64,000 nt of DNA from NCBI GenBank assembly GCA_903927005.1, contig CAIYLH010000129.1, positions 29,539 to 93,538 on the forward strand, written 5' to 3'. Of the stretch, positions 27,476-35,726 are shown one piece after another. A program made the translations under genes and the position numbers. The notes beneath the pieces were generated by a model that did no database searches, was not told where the DNA came from, and was given only the letters and a program-made list of their open reading frames with translations. Each line of letters begins with the position of its first letter. Position 1 is the first letter of the stretch. The DNA comes from an uncultured Pseudomonadota bacterium (GTDB lineage Bacteria; Pseudomonadota; Gammaproteobacteria; Steroidobacterales; Steroidobacteraceae).

Positions 27476-28810
27476 CTAGCGATAGCGCAAGCCGCGGTGG
27501 ATCACGAGCTCGACGTCCTGCAGGCGCGCTATGTGCCGGAGCAGGTCGCCACGGACGGCGATGATATCTGCGATCTTGCCCGGCGTGATGCTGCCGGTAT
27601 CCGCATCGATCCCCAGTACCATGGCGGCGTCCAGGGTCGCCGCACGAATAGCCTCGGCCGGGGTCAGATGCGCTTCCAGCACCAGAGCCTCAACCTCCTG
27701 CCAGCTGGCACGGGCCGGCAGCTGGGCCGGTTCGCCCGCATCGGAGCCGAGCACGAAGCGGGCGCCGGCAGCACGGGCAAGCTGCAATCGCCGCGCGAGC
27801 ACCGCCCGGCGCAGCGCCGGGGTCTCCAGGTCGATTTGCGTCACAAGATCGCCGAGCGAGCGGCGCACGTCTTCCGCAACGATCAGCGGCATGCCCTCGT
27901 ACAGCCGCGGATCCGCCAGCGGCCCTGCGTCGAGGCGCAGCCACTCGTAATTCGTCAGCACCGAGGCGCCAACGCTCCAGGGTACCGGCGCGCCATGAGC
28001 GGCGCGACTGCGCAGCGCGGCGAGGGCTTCCTCCGGCAGCGTCTCGGCAATACCGCTGCCGAGCCCGATCAGGCCCGTTGCGCCGGCATCAAGCGCGCGG
28101 GCGATGTCGGCATCAGCGTGTACTTCGGCATACCAGCGAAGGGCGGCCGCGCGGGTCGCCTGGTCAATCGCAGCGAGCTCGGCATCGCTGAGGCTCTCTG
28201 CGCCGCCTACAACGACAAAGTCGGCGCCGGCACGGACCAGTCGCTCGACACGCGCACGCGCGTCAGCGGCACCTTCGACCGGCCAGTGGCGGGCACGATC
28301 GTGAGTCGGCGGATCGCGCTCCAGAGTCGGTCCTGCCACATACAGCGTCGGTCCGGGAATGCGACGCATTGCGATGCGCTCCCGAATCGCGATAGCCGCT
28401 TCCAGCGGCGAGCCGACATCGCGGGCCGAGGTGACGCCTGCGTGCAGCAGTTGCTCGGCGGCCGCAGGCATTACGACGCGCTCCAGCAGCGGCAGGTAGG
28501 CCTCCCGCCAGCGCGTACGACTCGCGTGACCTAGCTCGGTGAGGTGGACCTGCAGATCGATCAGGCCCGGCAGCACGGTCATGCCGTCCAAGGGCACGAT
28601 CTCCGCGTCTTCTGGAATCGCGACCATGCCACGGCGACCGACGGCGGAGATCCGCTCGCCGTCGATGACAATCACGCTGTCGGCGAGCGCTGGTCCGCCG
28701 TAGCCGTCGAGCAGCGTCGCACCGACCAGCGCGCGCGGCGCGCCGAGCGCTACCGGCGCAAGCATCCACAGCCAGAGTACGAGCAGCAGTCGCCGTGGCG
28801 TGGACCTCAT
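27476..28810 (-). CDS. Secreted amidohydrolase-like protein with degenerate metal site
   Basis: A 444-residue protein with a signal peptide (MRSTPRRLLLVLWLWMLAPVALG) and an imidazolonepropionase-like amidohydrolase fold. Landmarks are VLVGATLLDGYGG-type opening (here ALVGATLLDGYGG), GMTVLPGLIDLQVHL, HAGVTSARDVGS, VLGSDAGEP, and the C-terminal LTPAEAIRAATLDAAMVLGI plus GSITPGKIADIIAV. Unusually, the H-x-H motif reads QVH, the I-K-I lysine segment reads FVVVGG, and the I-E-H-G histidine segment reads LIGLG. Only the later His (AEVHAD) and the Asp of SDAG remain. Catalysis by the usual metal mechanism is doubtful. Its ATG overlaps the SRPBCC stop by four bases. Confidence 0.8.
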   Translation of the reverse strand: MRSTPRRLLLVLWLWMLAPVALGAPRALVGATLLDGYGGPALADSVIVIDGERISAVGRRGMVAIPEDAEIVPLDGMTVLPGLIDLQVHLTELGHASRTRWREAYLPLLERVVMPAAAEQLLHAGVTSARDVGSPLEAAIAIRERIAMRRIPGPTLYVAGPTLERDPPTHDRARHWPVEGAADARARVERLVRAGADFVVVGGAESLSDAELAAIDQATRAAALRWYAEVHADADIARALDAGATGLIGLGSGIAETLPEEALAALRSRAAHGAPVPWSVGASVLTNYEWLRLDAGPLADPRLYEGMPLIVAEDVRRSLGDLVTQIDLETPALRRAVLARRLQLARAAGARFVLGSDAGEPAQLPARASWQEVEALVLEAHLTPAEAIRAATLDAAMVLGIDADTGSITPGKIADIIAVRGDLLRHIARLQDVELVIHRGLRYR

Positions 28811-29250
28811 CGGGTCGGGGGTGTCGGTGGGTTCTCGAGCAGCTTCTTCAGGCTGTCGAGCCAGTACGCCCAACCGCGACGCACCCACAGGTATTCTTCG
28901 TCCCAGTCGTGTGAGGAAGGCATGCCGCTGCCCAGAACGCGCACGACGGTATTCTTGTCCTTACCATCGAACATGAGGTCCTCGACCAGCGGACCGCCGG
29001 ACGGCAGGCCCGGATCGGTCAGGTAGATCAGCCGCAGACGCCGACCGGGCTCCCAGACGTCGATCAGCGCATCCCTGACCCGGCCGTCGCGCAGGCGCAC
29101 ACGATAGGCGCCGCCAGTATGTGGTTCGATGGTCGCTTCGGGGCCATACCAGCGAGTGACCATCAACGGCTCGGTGCACGCCATGAAGACGTGCGCGGGC
29201 GTTTGGGTGATCTCGACCGACTGCAGGTAACCGCGCGGGGCGCTGAGCAT
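28807..29250 (-). CDS. SRPBCC / AHSA1-like domain protein
   Basis: A 147-residue protein of the START-like SRPBCC fold, AHSA1 branch. Indicators are the N-terminal strand with ITQTPAHVFMACTEPLMVTRWYGP, then GGAYRVRLRDGR, RLRLIYLTD and the C-terminal helix WAYWLDSLKKLLEN. Such proteins bind hydrophobic ligands or act as small chaperone-like modules; the ligand here is unknown. The ATG at 29250 gives the standard domain length; a start further upstream is possible but adds unconserved residues. It heads a two-gene unit with the amidohydrolase-like gene (ATGA overlap). Confidence 0.75.
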   Translation of the reverse strand: MLSAPRGYLQSVEITQTPAHVFMACTEPLMVTRWYGPEATIEPHTGGAYRVRLRDGRVRDALIDVWEPGRRLRLIYLTDPGLPSGGPLVEDLMFDGKDKNTVVRVLGSGMPSSHDWDEEYLWVRRGWAYWLDSLKKLLENPPTPPTR

Positions 29251-29349
29251 GGGGCGTCCGGGAATGTGACGGTGTATTCTGCCCGCTGGCTGTGCGGCCC
29301 GGAAGGGCACTGTAGAACTCATAGAAAACCACCGAGGGGGGATTAGGAA

Positions 29350-29739
29350 ATGAACCTGGTTTACATCGTCATGGGACTTGCGCTTGTCCAGTACCTTTAC
29401 TTCGGCTTCGCCGTCGGCAGCGCCCGCGGCCGCTATGGAGTGCCGGCGCCCGCCTCCTCCGGCCATGAAATGTTCGATCGCTACAACCGCGTCCACATGA
29501 ACACGCTAGAGTTGCTCGTCGTGCTCGTGCCAGCACTACCGCTGTTTGCGTACTACATCAGCCCGACCTGGGCCGCCGCGCTGGGCGCCGTCTACCTGGT
29601 CGGTCGGTTCGTGTACTTCTTCAGCTACATCAAAGATCCCAAGACGCGCGGTGCCGGCTACGGTCTGTCGTTCCTACCGGTCGCCATCTTGCTGCTCGGC
29701 GGCCTCGGTGGCGCGATCGCCGTACAGTTTCGAGGCTAG
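29350..29739 (+). CDS. MAPEG family membrane protein
   Basis: A 129-residue protein with four membrane helices. The segment EMFDRYNRVHMNTLELLVVLVPALPLFAYY matches the E-R-x-x-R-x-H-x-N-x-x-E region of MAPEG (membrane-associated eicosanoid and glutathione metabolism) proteins, and VYLVGRFVYFFSYIKDPKTRGAGYGLSFL matches the second conserved block. Eukaryotic members are microsomal glutathione transferases or leukotriene synthases; bacterial members are mostly uncharacterised and may conjugate glutathione to lipophilic compounds. Single gene, divergent from the SRPBCC gene. Confidence 0.88.
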   Translation: MNLVYIVMGLALVQYLYFGFAVGSARGRYGVPAPASSGHEMFDRYNRVHMNTLELLVVLVPALPLFAYYISPTWAAALGAVYLVGRFVYFFSYIKDPKTRGAGYGLSFLPVAILLLGGLGGAIAVQFRG

Positions 29740-29742
29740 CGG

Positions 29743-30789
29743 CTAGGCACTGGGCACGACCGCAGTCGCTGCGTTCGCGCGCAGCACGCGGTCGCGCTCC
29801 AGGCGGCGTTCCGCAGCAGCGAGCAACGCTGGCGCCGACCGCCCGTCACGCGGCACGGACGCTATTCCCACGCTGATCGTACAGCGAACGTGTCGCGCAC
29901 CCACCGCCAGCGTCGTCGCATAGATTGCATGGCGGATGCGCTGCGCCGCCACCAGCGCGGACGCGGCATCCGAACCGCTTAGCAATATCGCAAATTCGTC
30001 ACCGCCGATGCGCGCGGCCCGGTCGGTCTGGCGCAGCACCCGCCGCAGCACGTCCGCCACGAGCTTGAGTGCGGCATTGCCGGCCTCCTGACCGTGTAGT
30101 TCATTCAGTCGTCGCGTGCCGGTCAGGTCCAGCACCAGCAGTGCTGTCGGCAGATCACGCCGCGTCGCCATCGTGACCTCTTCCTGCAGCGCCTCCATGA
30201 ACGCACGGCGGCCAGCGAGCCCCGTCAGTGCATCACCGTCGGCGAGCGCGGCGGCGCGGCGGCGCGCCGACGACAATGCGCCGCCAAGCTCCGAGGTCAG
30301 CCACGCGACGATCACAAGCGGCGCGATCGCAAGCGCGGTACGGCCCGCGAATGCGGCGGAACGCAGCGGCAAGTCGGCGTCGGCTACGATCGCGCCAATG
30401 CTGATCGCGCCGATCGCGACTACCAGCGGGGCGAGCCGTGCCGCCGTGAGTACGAGGCCGGCGAGCACCACCGGCAACAGGTACAGCGTCTGCAGCGGAC
30501 TTGCATCCGCGCCGGTCATCCAGACCACGTAGCCGATGAAAACAACCATGGACCAGGCCTGCAGCTCGATGCGCAAGCGCGCATCTTTCGGCAACTGTGG
30601 CAGGCGTAGCGTGACACCCGTGACGGCAAAAGCTACCGCAGCCAGCCACACAGGGCGCGCATCGGCCAGCGTCGCGGTCGCATACAGCACGCCGATCAAC
30701 AGCACCAGCCAGTCCGCGGCCGTAACGTGTCGAACCAGGCCGTCGAGTTCGCGGTCAGGCGTATTCGTCGGATGGGGCATATCTGTCAC
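29743..30789 (-). CDS. Membrane diguanylate cyclase (GGDEF)
   Basis: A 348-residue protein with five to six helices in residues 25-170 followed by a cytoplasmic GGDEF domain. The catalytic loop ARIGGDEFAILLSG is intact, and RQTD lies five residues before GGDEF, the R-x-x-D inhibitory I-site. It should make cyclic di-GMP from two GTP and be product-inhibited. The membrane part lacks an obvious ligand domain. It follows the GAF-EAL gene by 19 bases on the same strand, so the two opposing activities are probably expressed together. Confidence 0.9.
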   Translation of the reverse strand: MTDMPHPTNTPDRELDGLVRHVTAADWLVLLIGVLYATATLADARPVWLAAVAFAVTGVTLRLPQLPKDARLRIELQAWSMVVFIGYVVWMTGADASPLQTLYLLPVVLAGLVLTAARLAPLVVAIGAISIGAIVADADLPLRSAAFAGRTALAIAPLVIVAWLTSELGGALSSARRRAAALADGDALTGLAGRRAFMEALQEEVTMATRRDLPTALLVLDLTGTRRLNELHGQEAGNAALKLVADVLRRVLRQTDRAARIGGDEFAILLSGSDAASALVAAQRIRHAIYATTLAVGARHVRCTISVGIASVPRDGRSAPALLAAAERRLERDRVLRANAATAVVPSA

Positions 30790-30808
30790 GATGGGCAGGC
30801 AAAGACGG

Positions 30809-33061
30809 TCAAGCGGTCATCAGTGGCAGATCGGCGCCGACGATGATGACTTCTTCTTCAGTCGTCGCGCCGGCCGAAACCAGTTCGTACAGCGAGAGTT
30901 CCTGCAGCACTTCCTCCAGCGGCTGCGGCTTGCCGATAGCGAACCCCTGGCCATAGTCGACGCCGAGATTAGTCATGCGGATGCGCAACTCGTCGGTTTC
31001 GACGAACTCCGCGACAGTCGTGATGCCCATACTGCGAGCAAGTTGCGCCAGTGCCTTGACCATCGCGTCCGAGCGCGAGTTCGACAGCACGTCACGAACG
31101 AAGGAGCCGTCGATCTTCAGCACCGAGACGGGCAGGCTCTTCAGGTAGGACAGCGACGAGGCGCCAGTACCGAAGTCATCCAGGGCGAACTGGCAACCGA
31201 GGTTGCGCAGTCGATTCATGAATGTCACGGCACGCTCCAGGTGCGTCACCGCTGCAGTCTCGGTGAGCTCGAAGCAGATAACCTCGCCAGCCACCTGGCT
31301 GGCGACGAGGCTAGCCTCGATGAACTGCGCGAAAGCAGGCTCGGTGACGGACTGTCCGGAGAGGTTTATCGCGAAGCGCGCGGAGTTGGCGCCGAGCGTG
31401 GCCGCATGAGCACTGATCATCTTCAGGGAGTTCTCAACCACCCAGCGATCGATCGCCGGCATCAGCTGGTAACTTTCGGCAGCAGGCAGGAACTTGGCCG
31501 GCGGCAGCAGCTCGCCGGTCTCAGTGAGCATGCGGATCAGGATCTCGAAGCGCGGCTCGCTGGGGCCCGTCGACAGCGGCAGGATCGGCTGGGCGTACAA
31601 CCGGAAGCGGTTGGTGGCGATCGCTTCGCGCAGGCTTGCGATGATCTGTACCTCACCATGGCGGCGCACCATGCTGACATCGCCGTTATCGAAGGTTTCG
31701 ACACGGTCGCGGCCGTGATCCTTGGCCGCCTTGCTCGCGATCTCAGCCGTGGCCAGCGCATGCGACAGCGGGTGGCGGGAATTGACGGGCATCGTCGCGA
31801 CGCCGGCGCTAAGGCTGATGTTGAGAACGCCTTCCGGGCGGTTGGTGCTGAGGTCGGCGACGGCGTTGCGGATGGTCTCGGCAGCGGCAGCTGCAGTTGC
31901 GGTATCGGTTGACGCCATGAAGATCGAGAATCGGTCACCGGAGATGCGTGCGCACAACGCGCCAACTGGTGCGCGGCGACGAACAACCTCGGCCACCTTG
32001 GCGATCGTCTCGTCGCCAACGTGCATGCCGAAGTTTTCGTTGATCACGTGCATCTGGTCGATGTCCAGATACACCACCGAATCATCGCCAGCAGCCATTC
32101 GACCCGAAATCAGTGCATCGACCTGCTGCTCGAACGCGGCACGCGTCAACAGGCCTGTTCCTGCATCGTAGCTGGTCAACAGAATGGAGGTGACCTTGCG
32201 AGCCAGCAATTCGGCGAGACGGGTCTCACGCAGCTCGAAGTCGGCGGCATCGGGATGATTGAACAGCGCGAGAAAGCCAATCACGCGATTTGACAGGTGG
32301 CGCACCGGGACCGAAAGGATCTTCAGCGGCGGCACCTTGTCGGAAGCCGTCGAGACACGGTTTACGATCATAGTGCGTCGCTGCAACTGCGCCCATGCCA
32401 GCAGATGACGGTGAGTGCGCGTAACGATGGCAGCATCGGCGCCTAGCGGCACGCCGCGCTGCGTACGTACCACGGCCACCGATCGCTCTGGAATTATCAG
32501 CGTACCGATGCGACAGCCCAGATGATCGACGGCCGCCTGCACGAGACGGCCCAGTTCATCCGCATCACGCGGCGTGTCAGCACGCTCCACGGAGGCATCG
32601 AGCAGCAGCTCCAGATCACGGTCGCGAGAGGACAGATCGCGCGACATCGCACCGAGGGAAGCGCGCAGCGCAAGATCCCGCTGCAGGCACTCAAGCGCAG
32701 GGCGCAACAGGCCCAACACGAGCGAGGTAGGGCGCGGTGTGCCCGTTTCACGCGCGAGCATGGCGACGACGGCTAGCGCCATGCCCTGGGTATCACGCAG
32801 CAGGAACGTGTACGCGGTCACGTCGTCGCACTGCTGGGTGTCGCCCTCGATGTCGTTGGGAACGCCAGGTGGGCGATCGATGACCTCTTCGGCAAAGCGG
32901 CGCAGGTCCGGGTCGTCCTGACCTGCGGAGACCCATAGCGGTGCACCACCGCTGCCGTATACGACTATCGTCTGAGCCCGCGGCAGCATCATCTTTATGA
33001 GCTGACCGTACGGGTCGAGGCTCGGGACGCCGGGCGTGGGTTGTTGGGCAACGGCCACCAT
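30809..33061 (-). CDS. GAF-GGDEF-EAL cyclic-di-GMP phosphodiesterase
   Basis: A 750-residue cytoplasmic protein. Residues about 160-310 resemble a GAF sensor, 320-480 a GGDEF domain, and 490-740 an EAL domain. The GGDEF loop reads ISGDRFSIFM, a degenerate form unlikely to synthesise. The EAL domain keeps the catalytic set: E-I-L-I-R in place of E-A-L-x-R, Asn in INLSGQSV, Glu in FELTET, DDFGTGASSL, LKIDGSF, Glu in VAEFVET, and GQGFAIGKP. It is therefore likely to hydrolyse cyclic di-GMP, with the GGDEF domain as a regulatory module. No membrane segment or signal peptide is seen. Confidence 0.9.
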   Translation of the reverse strand: MVAVAQQPTPGVPSLDPYGQLIKMMLPRAQTIVVYGSGGAPLWVSAGQDDPDLRRFAEEVIDRPPGVPNDIEGDTQQCDDVTAYTFLLRDTQGMALAVVAMLARETGTPRPTSLVLGLLRPALECLQRDLALRASLGAMSRDLSSRDRDLELLLDASVERADTPRDADELGRLVQAAVDHLGCRIGTLIIPERSVAVVRTQRGVPLGADAAIVTRTHRHLLAWAQLQRRTMIVNRVSTASDKVPPLKILSVPVRHLSNRVIGFLALFNHPDAADFELRETRLAELLARKVTSILLTSYDAGTGLLTRAAFEQQVDALISGRMAAGDDSVVYLDIDQMHVINENFGMHVGDETIAKVAEVVRRRAPVGALCARISGDRFSIFMASTDTATAAAAAETIRNAVADLSTNRPEGVLNISLSAGVATMPVNSRHPLSHALATAEIASKAAKDHGRDRVETFDNGDVSMVRRHGEVQIIASLREAIATNRFRLYAQPILPLSTGPSEPRFEILIRMLTETGELLPPAKFLPAAESYQLMPAIDRWVVENSLKMISAHAATLGANSARFAINLSGQSVTEPAFAQFIEASLVASQVAGEVICFELTETAAVTHLERAVTFMNRLRNLGCQFALDDFGTGASSLSYLKSLPVSVLKIDGSFVRDVLSNSRSDAMVKALAQLARSMGITTVAEFVETDELRIRMTNLGVDYGQGFAIGKPQPLEEVLQELSLYELVSAGATTEEEVIIVGADLPLMTA

Positions 33062-33209
33062 CTTCCATGATCTCCGATCGCGCAGTTCGCAGGCGTAGGT
33101 TCATTCCTTCGCCGGGCTAACTTGACCTAATGCCGATCGAAATTCTTTGAATCACTGCCCAGTTCAGCACCCTGAAAGAAGGGGCGGCAGCCGCCGCGGC
33201 GGACCCACT

Positions 33210-34388
33210 TCACGGTTTGGGCGCGCCTCGCAGCCACTGGCGAGGGTCCAGCGGCCGGGCGCCCTCGCGGATCTCCACATATAACTGGGGGCGGCCAGCC
33301 CCATCGCCGGCGGCATAGCTTTGCGCCAGCAGGTCACCGGGCCGGACGCGCTCGCCAACGCTACGGTGCAGCCGCTCGTTGTAGCCGTACAGGCTCAGAA
33401 AACCATTGCCGTGGTCGAGGATCAACAGCAGCCCGAGTCCTGGCAGCCAGTCGGAATAGACCACGCGGCCAAAGTACGGCGCGCGTACCTCGCCGCCAGA
33501 ATGCGTGTCCAGCAGCAAGCCATTCCAGCGCAGGCCGCCGGCCCGCACTTCACCGAACTGCGCCGCCAGCTTGCCGTGGGCCGGCCAGGCGAGCTTGCCA
33601 CGCAGCTCCGGGAACGGCCGTCGAGCGGAGGCAGGGCCAGGGGCGTCCTCGCCGCTCTCCTCCTCCAGCGCCGCGCGCAACCGTGTCAACAGATCTTCGA
33701 GGGAGGCGGCATTCGCACGCAGATCCTTGAGTTCCCCATTGCGGCCCGCGATGCGCGCCTGCAGTGCGCCGAGCGCGCGCTGCCGGTCAGCGCGCGCCGC
33801 GTCCAGCGCCTGTGCCTGCCGCTGCTGTTCCTGAGCAAGCTTGGCGAGCTGCGCCGTCTCCGCGGCCAGCGCCTGCTCCACGGCCTCCAGCTCAGCGACG
33901 TGCTCATGAATCGCGGCGATGCGCGCCGCACGCGCCCGGCCGAGGTAGCCGTAATAGGCGAGCATGCGGCCGAGGCGGCCGGGATCGGCGTCGTTGAGCA
34001 GCACGCGCAGCTCCTGTTCATGGCCGCCGAGGTAGGCCGCGCGCAACTGGCCGGCTAGCGCACTGCGCTCCTCGGCCAGCGCCTTGGTCGTGCGTGCCTG
34101 CTCGGCACGCAGCTGTGTCTGGCGCTGCTGGCTGGTGGCGTGCCGCCCCCGCACATCCTCCAGGCTCCGCCGCGCCGCGACCAGCGCCTGATCGGCACTG
34201 CGCAGCTCGGCCGCAACACCGTCCCGACGGGCCACGTCGCCCTGCACCGCCTCGGTCACTTCGCGGATCCGGGCCTGGATCCGGCTCAGCTGAGCCTCGG
34301 TATCGGCGGGGGTCCGGGCAGCCCCGGCAGGCAACGCCGCGAGCAGGCAGGCAAGGATCCAGGGCAGGCGGGCGCGTTGGCGTGTCAC
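33210..34388 (-). CDS. envC: EnvC-like murein hydrolase activator
   Basis: A 392-residue periplasmic protein with a signal peptide (ILACLLAALPAGA), a long coiled coil (about 25-235) and a C-terminal LytM (M23) domain. The LytM domain lacks the zinc ligands of active peptidases: the H-x-G-x-D site reads LLLDTHSGGEV and the last H-x-H site reads LYVEIREG. This is the EnvC situation, where the domain activates amidases AmiA/AmiB at the division septum and does not cut itself. The neighbourhood (divergent yibN-grxC-secB) matches envC in other gammaproteobacteria. Confidence 0.88.
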   Translation of the reverse strand: MTRQRARLPWILACLLAALPAGAARTPADTEAQLSRIQARIREVTEAVQGDVARRDGVAAELRSADQALVAARRSLEDVRGRHATSQQRQTQLRAEQARTTKALAEERSALAGQLRAAYLGGHEQELRVLLNDADPGRLGRMLAYYGYLGRARAARIAAIHEHVAELEAVEQALAAETAQLAKLAQEQQRQAQALDAARADRQRALGALQARIAGRNGELKDLRANAASLEDLLTRLRAALEEESGEDAPGPASARRPFPELRGKLAWPAHGKLAAQFGEVRAGGLRWNGLLLDTHSGGEVRAPYFGRVVYSDWLPGLGLLLILDHGNGFLSLYGYNERLHRSVGERVRPGDLLAQSYAAGDGAGRPQLYVEIREGARPLDPRQWLRGAPKP

Positions 34389-34469
34389 GGGCGCTACTCT
34401 AACGGAGGCAGGCGGCCGCGGCTGACTGCTATAATCTTGGGCCCGCAGCCGTATTGGCTGCAGAAGTAC

Positions 34470-34901
34470 ATGAAAATGCAGCAGTTTTTATCATACGCCT
34501 CGAATCACGCCATGCTCGTCGCAGCAACCGTGCTGATGGCAATTGTCGTCCTCGTGCATGAATTTCGCGCCCGGACGGCCAGTTTCGGCTCCATCAGCCC
34601 CGGCGAAGCCGTGCGCATGCTGAACAGCGGTGCGCTGCTGATCGACATCCGCACCAGCGAGGCCTTTGCCGCCGCTCACATCGCCAACGCCCGCAGCGTT
34701 CCGGGCGCGACGATCGCCGACGGTGCCGCAGCGCTGGAGCGTTTCAAGGAAAAACCGGTAGTGGTCTACTGCGACAGCGGCCAGACCGCCGGCGCCGCGG
34801 CGCGCCACCTCGGTCGGCTCGGCTTCAAGCAGGTGTCCAACCTGCGCGGTGGTCTGACCGCGTGGCGTGCGGAGAACCTGCCCGTCGAGAAGAAGGGCTA
34901 A
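34470..34901 (+). CDS. yibN: Rhodanese-like protein, membrane-anchored (YibN)
   Basis: A 143-residue protein with one N-terminal membrane helix (about residues 13-31) and a cytoplasmic rhodanese domain. The active-site Cys loop is VVYCDSGQTAGAAA (Cys about residue 103), and IDIRTSEAFAAAHIANARSVPGA is the family landmark. It may transfer sulfur from thiosulfate or another donor; the acceptor is unknown. Synteny with grxC-secB-gpsA matches E. coli yibN. A second ATG two codons later is an alternative start. Confidence 0.88.
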   Translation: MKMQQFLSYASNHAMLVAATVLMAIVVLVHEFRARTASFGSISPGEAVRMLNSGALLIDIRTSEAFAAAHIANARSVPGATIADGAAALERFKEKPVVVYCDSGQTAGAAARHLGRLGFKQVSNLRGGLTAWRAENLPVEKKG

Positions 34902-34910
34902 GGCACCTCG

Positions 34911-35165
34911 ATGGCGGCTGCAATCACCCTGTACGCGACCGCGTGGTGCCCGTACTGCGCGCGTGCGCGCGCGCTGTTGGAGCACAAGGGCGTCAGCTGG
35001 ACCGAGATCGATACTGACGATGCGTCACGACGCGCGGAAATGATCGAACGTACGGGCCGGCGCACCGTGCCGCAGATCTTCATCGGCGAGCGTCACGTGG
35101 GTGGCTGTGACGATCTGTACGCGCTCGACGCCGCAGGCGGCCTGGATAGCCTGCTGGCCCTCTGA
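34911..35165 (+). CDS. grxC: Glutaredoxin 3
   Basis: An 84-residue dithiol glutaredoxin with the CPYC redox site at residues 12-15 (TAWCPYCARARALLEHKG), the cis-Pro loop TVPQIFIGERHVGGCDDLYAL and a full thioredoxin-like fold. It uses glutathione to reduce disulfides and glutathionylated proteins, including ribonucleotide reductase. It begins 9 bases after yibN and precedes secB, the conserved order, and is probably in one transcript with them. Confidence 0.95.
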   Translation: MAAAITLYATAWCPYCARARALLEHKGVSWTEIDTDDASRRAEMIERTGRRTVPQIFIGERHVGGCDDLYALDAAGGLDSLLAL

Positions 35166-35223
35166 CCTGACACGCCCCTCACGACCCGCTTCAAGACTTA
35201 CGATTCACACATAGGATCCTGAC

Positions 35224-35712
35224 ATGGCAGACGAAACCCCGACCGGCATTGCGCCGGCCGCTGATCCGAACGCGCAGGAGCTCGTGCTCCAGAGCATCTA
35301 CATCAAGGATGCGTCGTTCGAAGCGCCGAATGGCCCAAACCTGCAGGTCGCAGAGTGGAACCCGCAGTTCGGCATGAGCATGAACACCACCGGCTCCACC
35401 GTGGCCGACAACATGCATGAAGTCGTGCTGACGATCACGCTCGAGGCGAAGATCGGCGAGAAGGTCGCCTACCTGGTCGAGGTCAAGCAGGCCGGTGTGT
35501 TCCTGATCCGCGGCTACGCCGAGGAAGAAGGTCGTCGCATTATCGGTTCGTTCTGCCCCGGCGTGCTGTTCCCGTACGTTCGCCAGGCGATCTCAGACCT
35601 GATCCTCAAGGGTGGCTTTCCGCCGTTCCTGCTGCCGCCGGTGAACTTCGACGCGCTGTTCCAGCAGTCGATGGAGCAGGCTCGGACGCAGACCCCGCCC
35701 GCGATCAACTGA
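35224..35712 (+). CDS. secB: Protein-export chaperone SecB
   Basis: A 162-residue cytoplasmic tetrameric chaperone that keeps secretory preproteins unfolded and hands them to SecA. Family blocks are LQSIYIKDASFEAPNG, EVVLTITLEAKIGEKVAYLVEVKQAGVF (here VVLTITLEAKIGEKVAYLVE), IIGSFCPGVLFPYVRQAISDLILKGGFPPFLLPPVNFDALF, and the acidic SecA-contact surface. Length is slightly above E. coli (155). Located between grxC and gpsA as in many proteobacteria. Presence of SecB supports a proteobacterial source. Confidence 0.96.
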   Translation: MADETPTGIAPAADPNAQELVLQSIYIKDASFEAPNGPNLQVAEWNPQFGMSMNTTGSTVADNMHEVVLTITLEAKIGEKVAYLVEVKQAGVFLIRGYAEEEGRRIIGSFCPGVLFPYVRQAISDLILKGGFPPFLLPPVNFDALFQQSMEQARTQTPPAIN

Positions 35713-35726
35713 GCGGCAGCGCGCCC

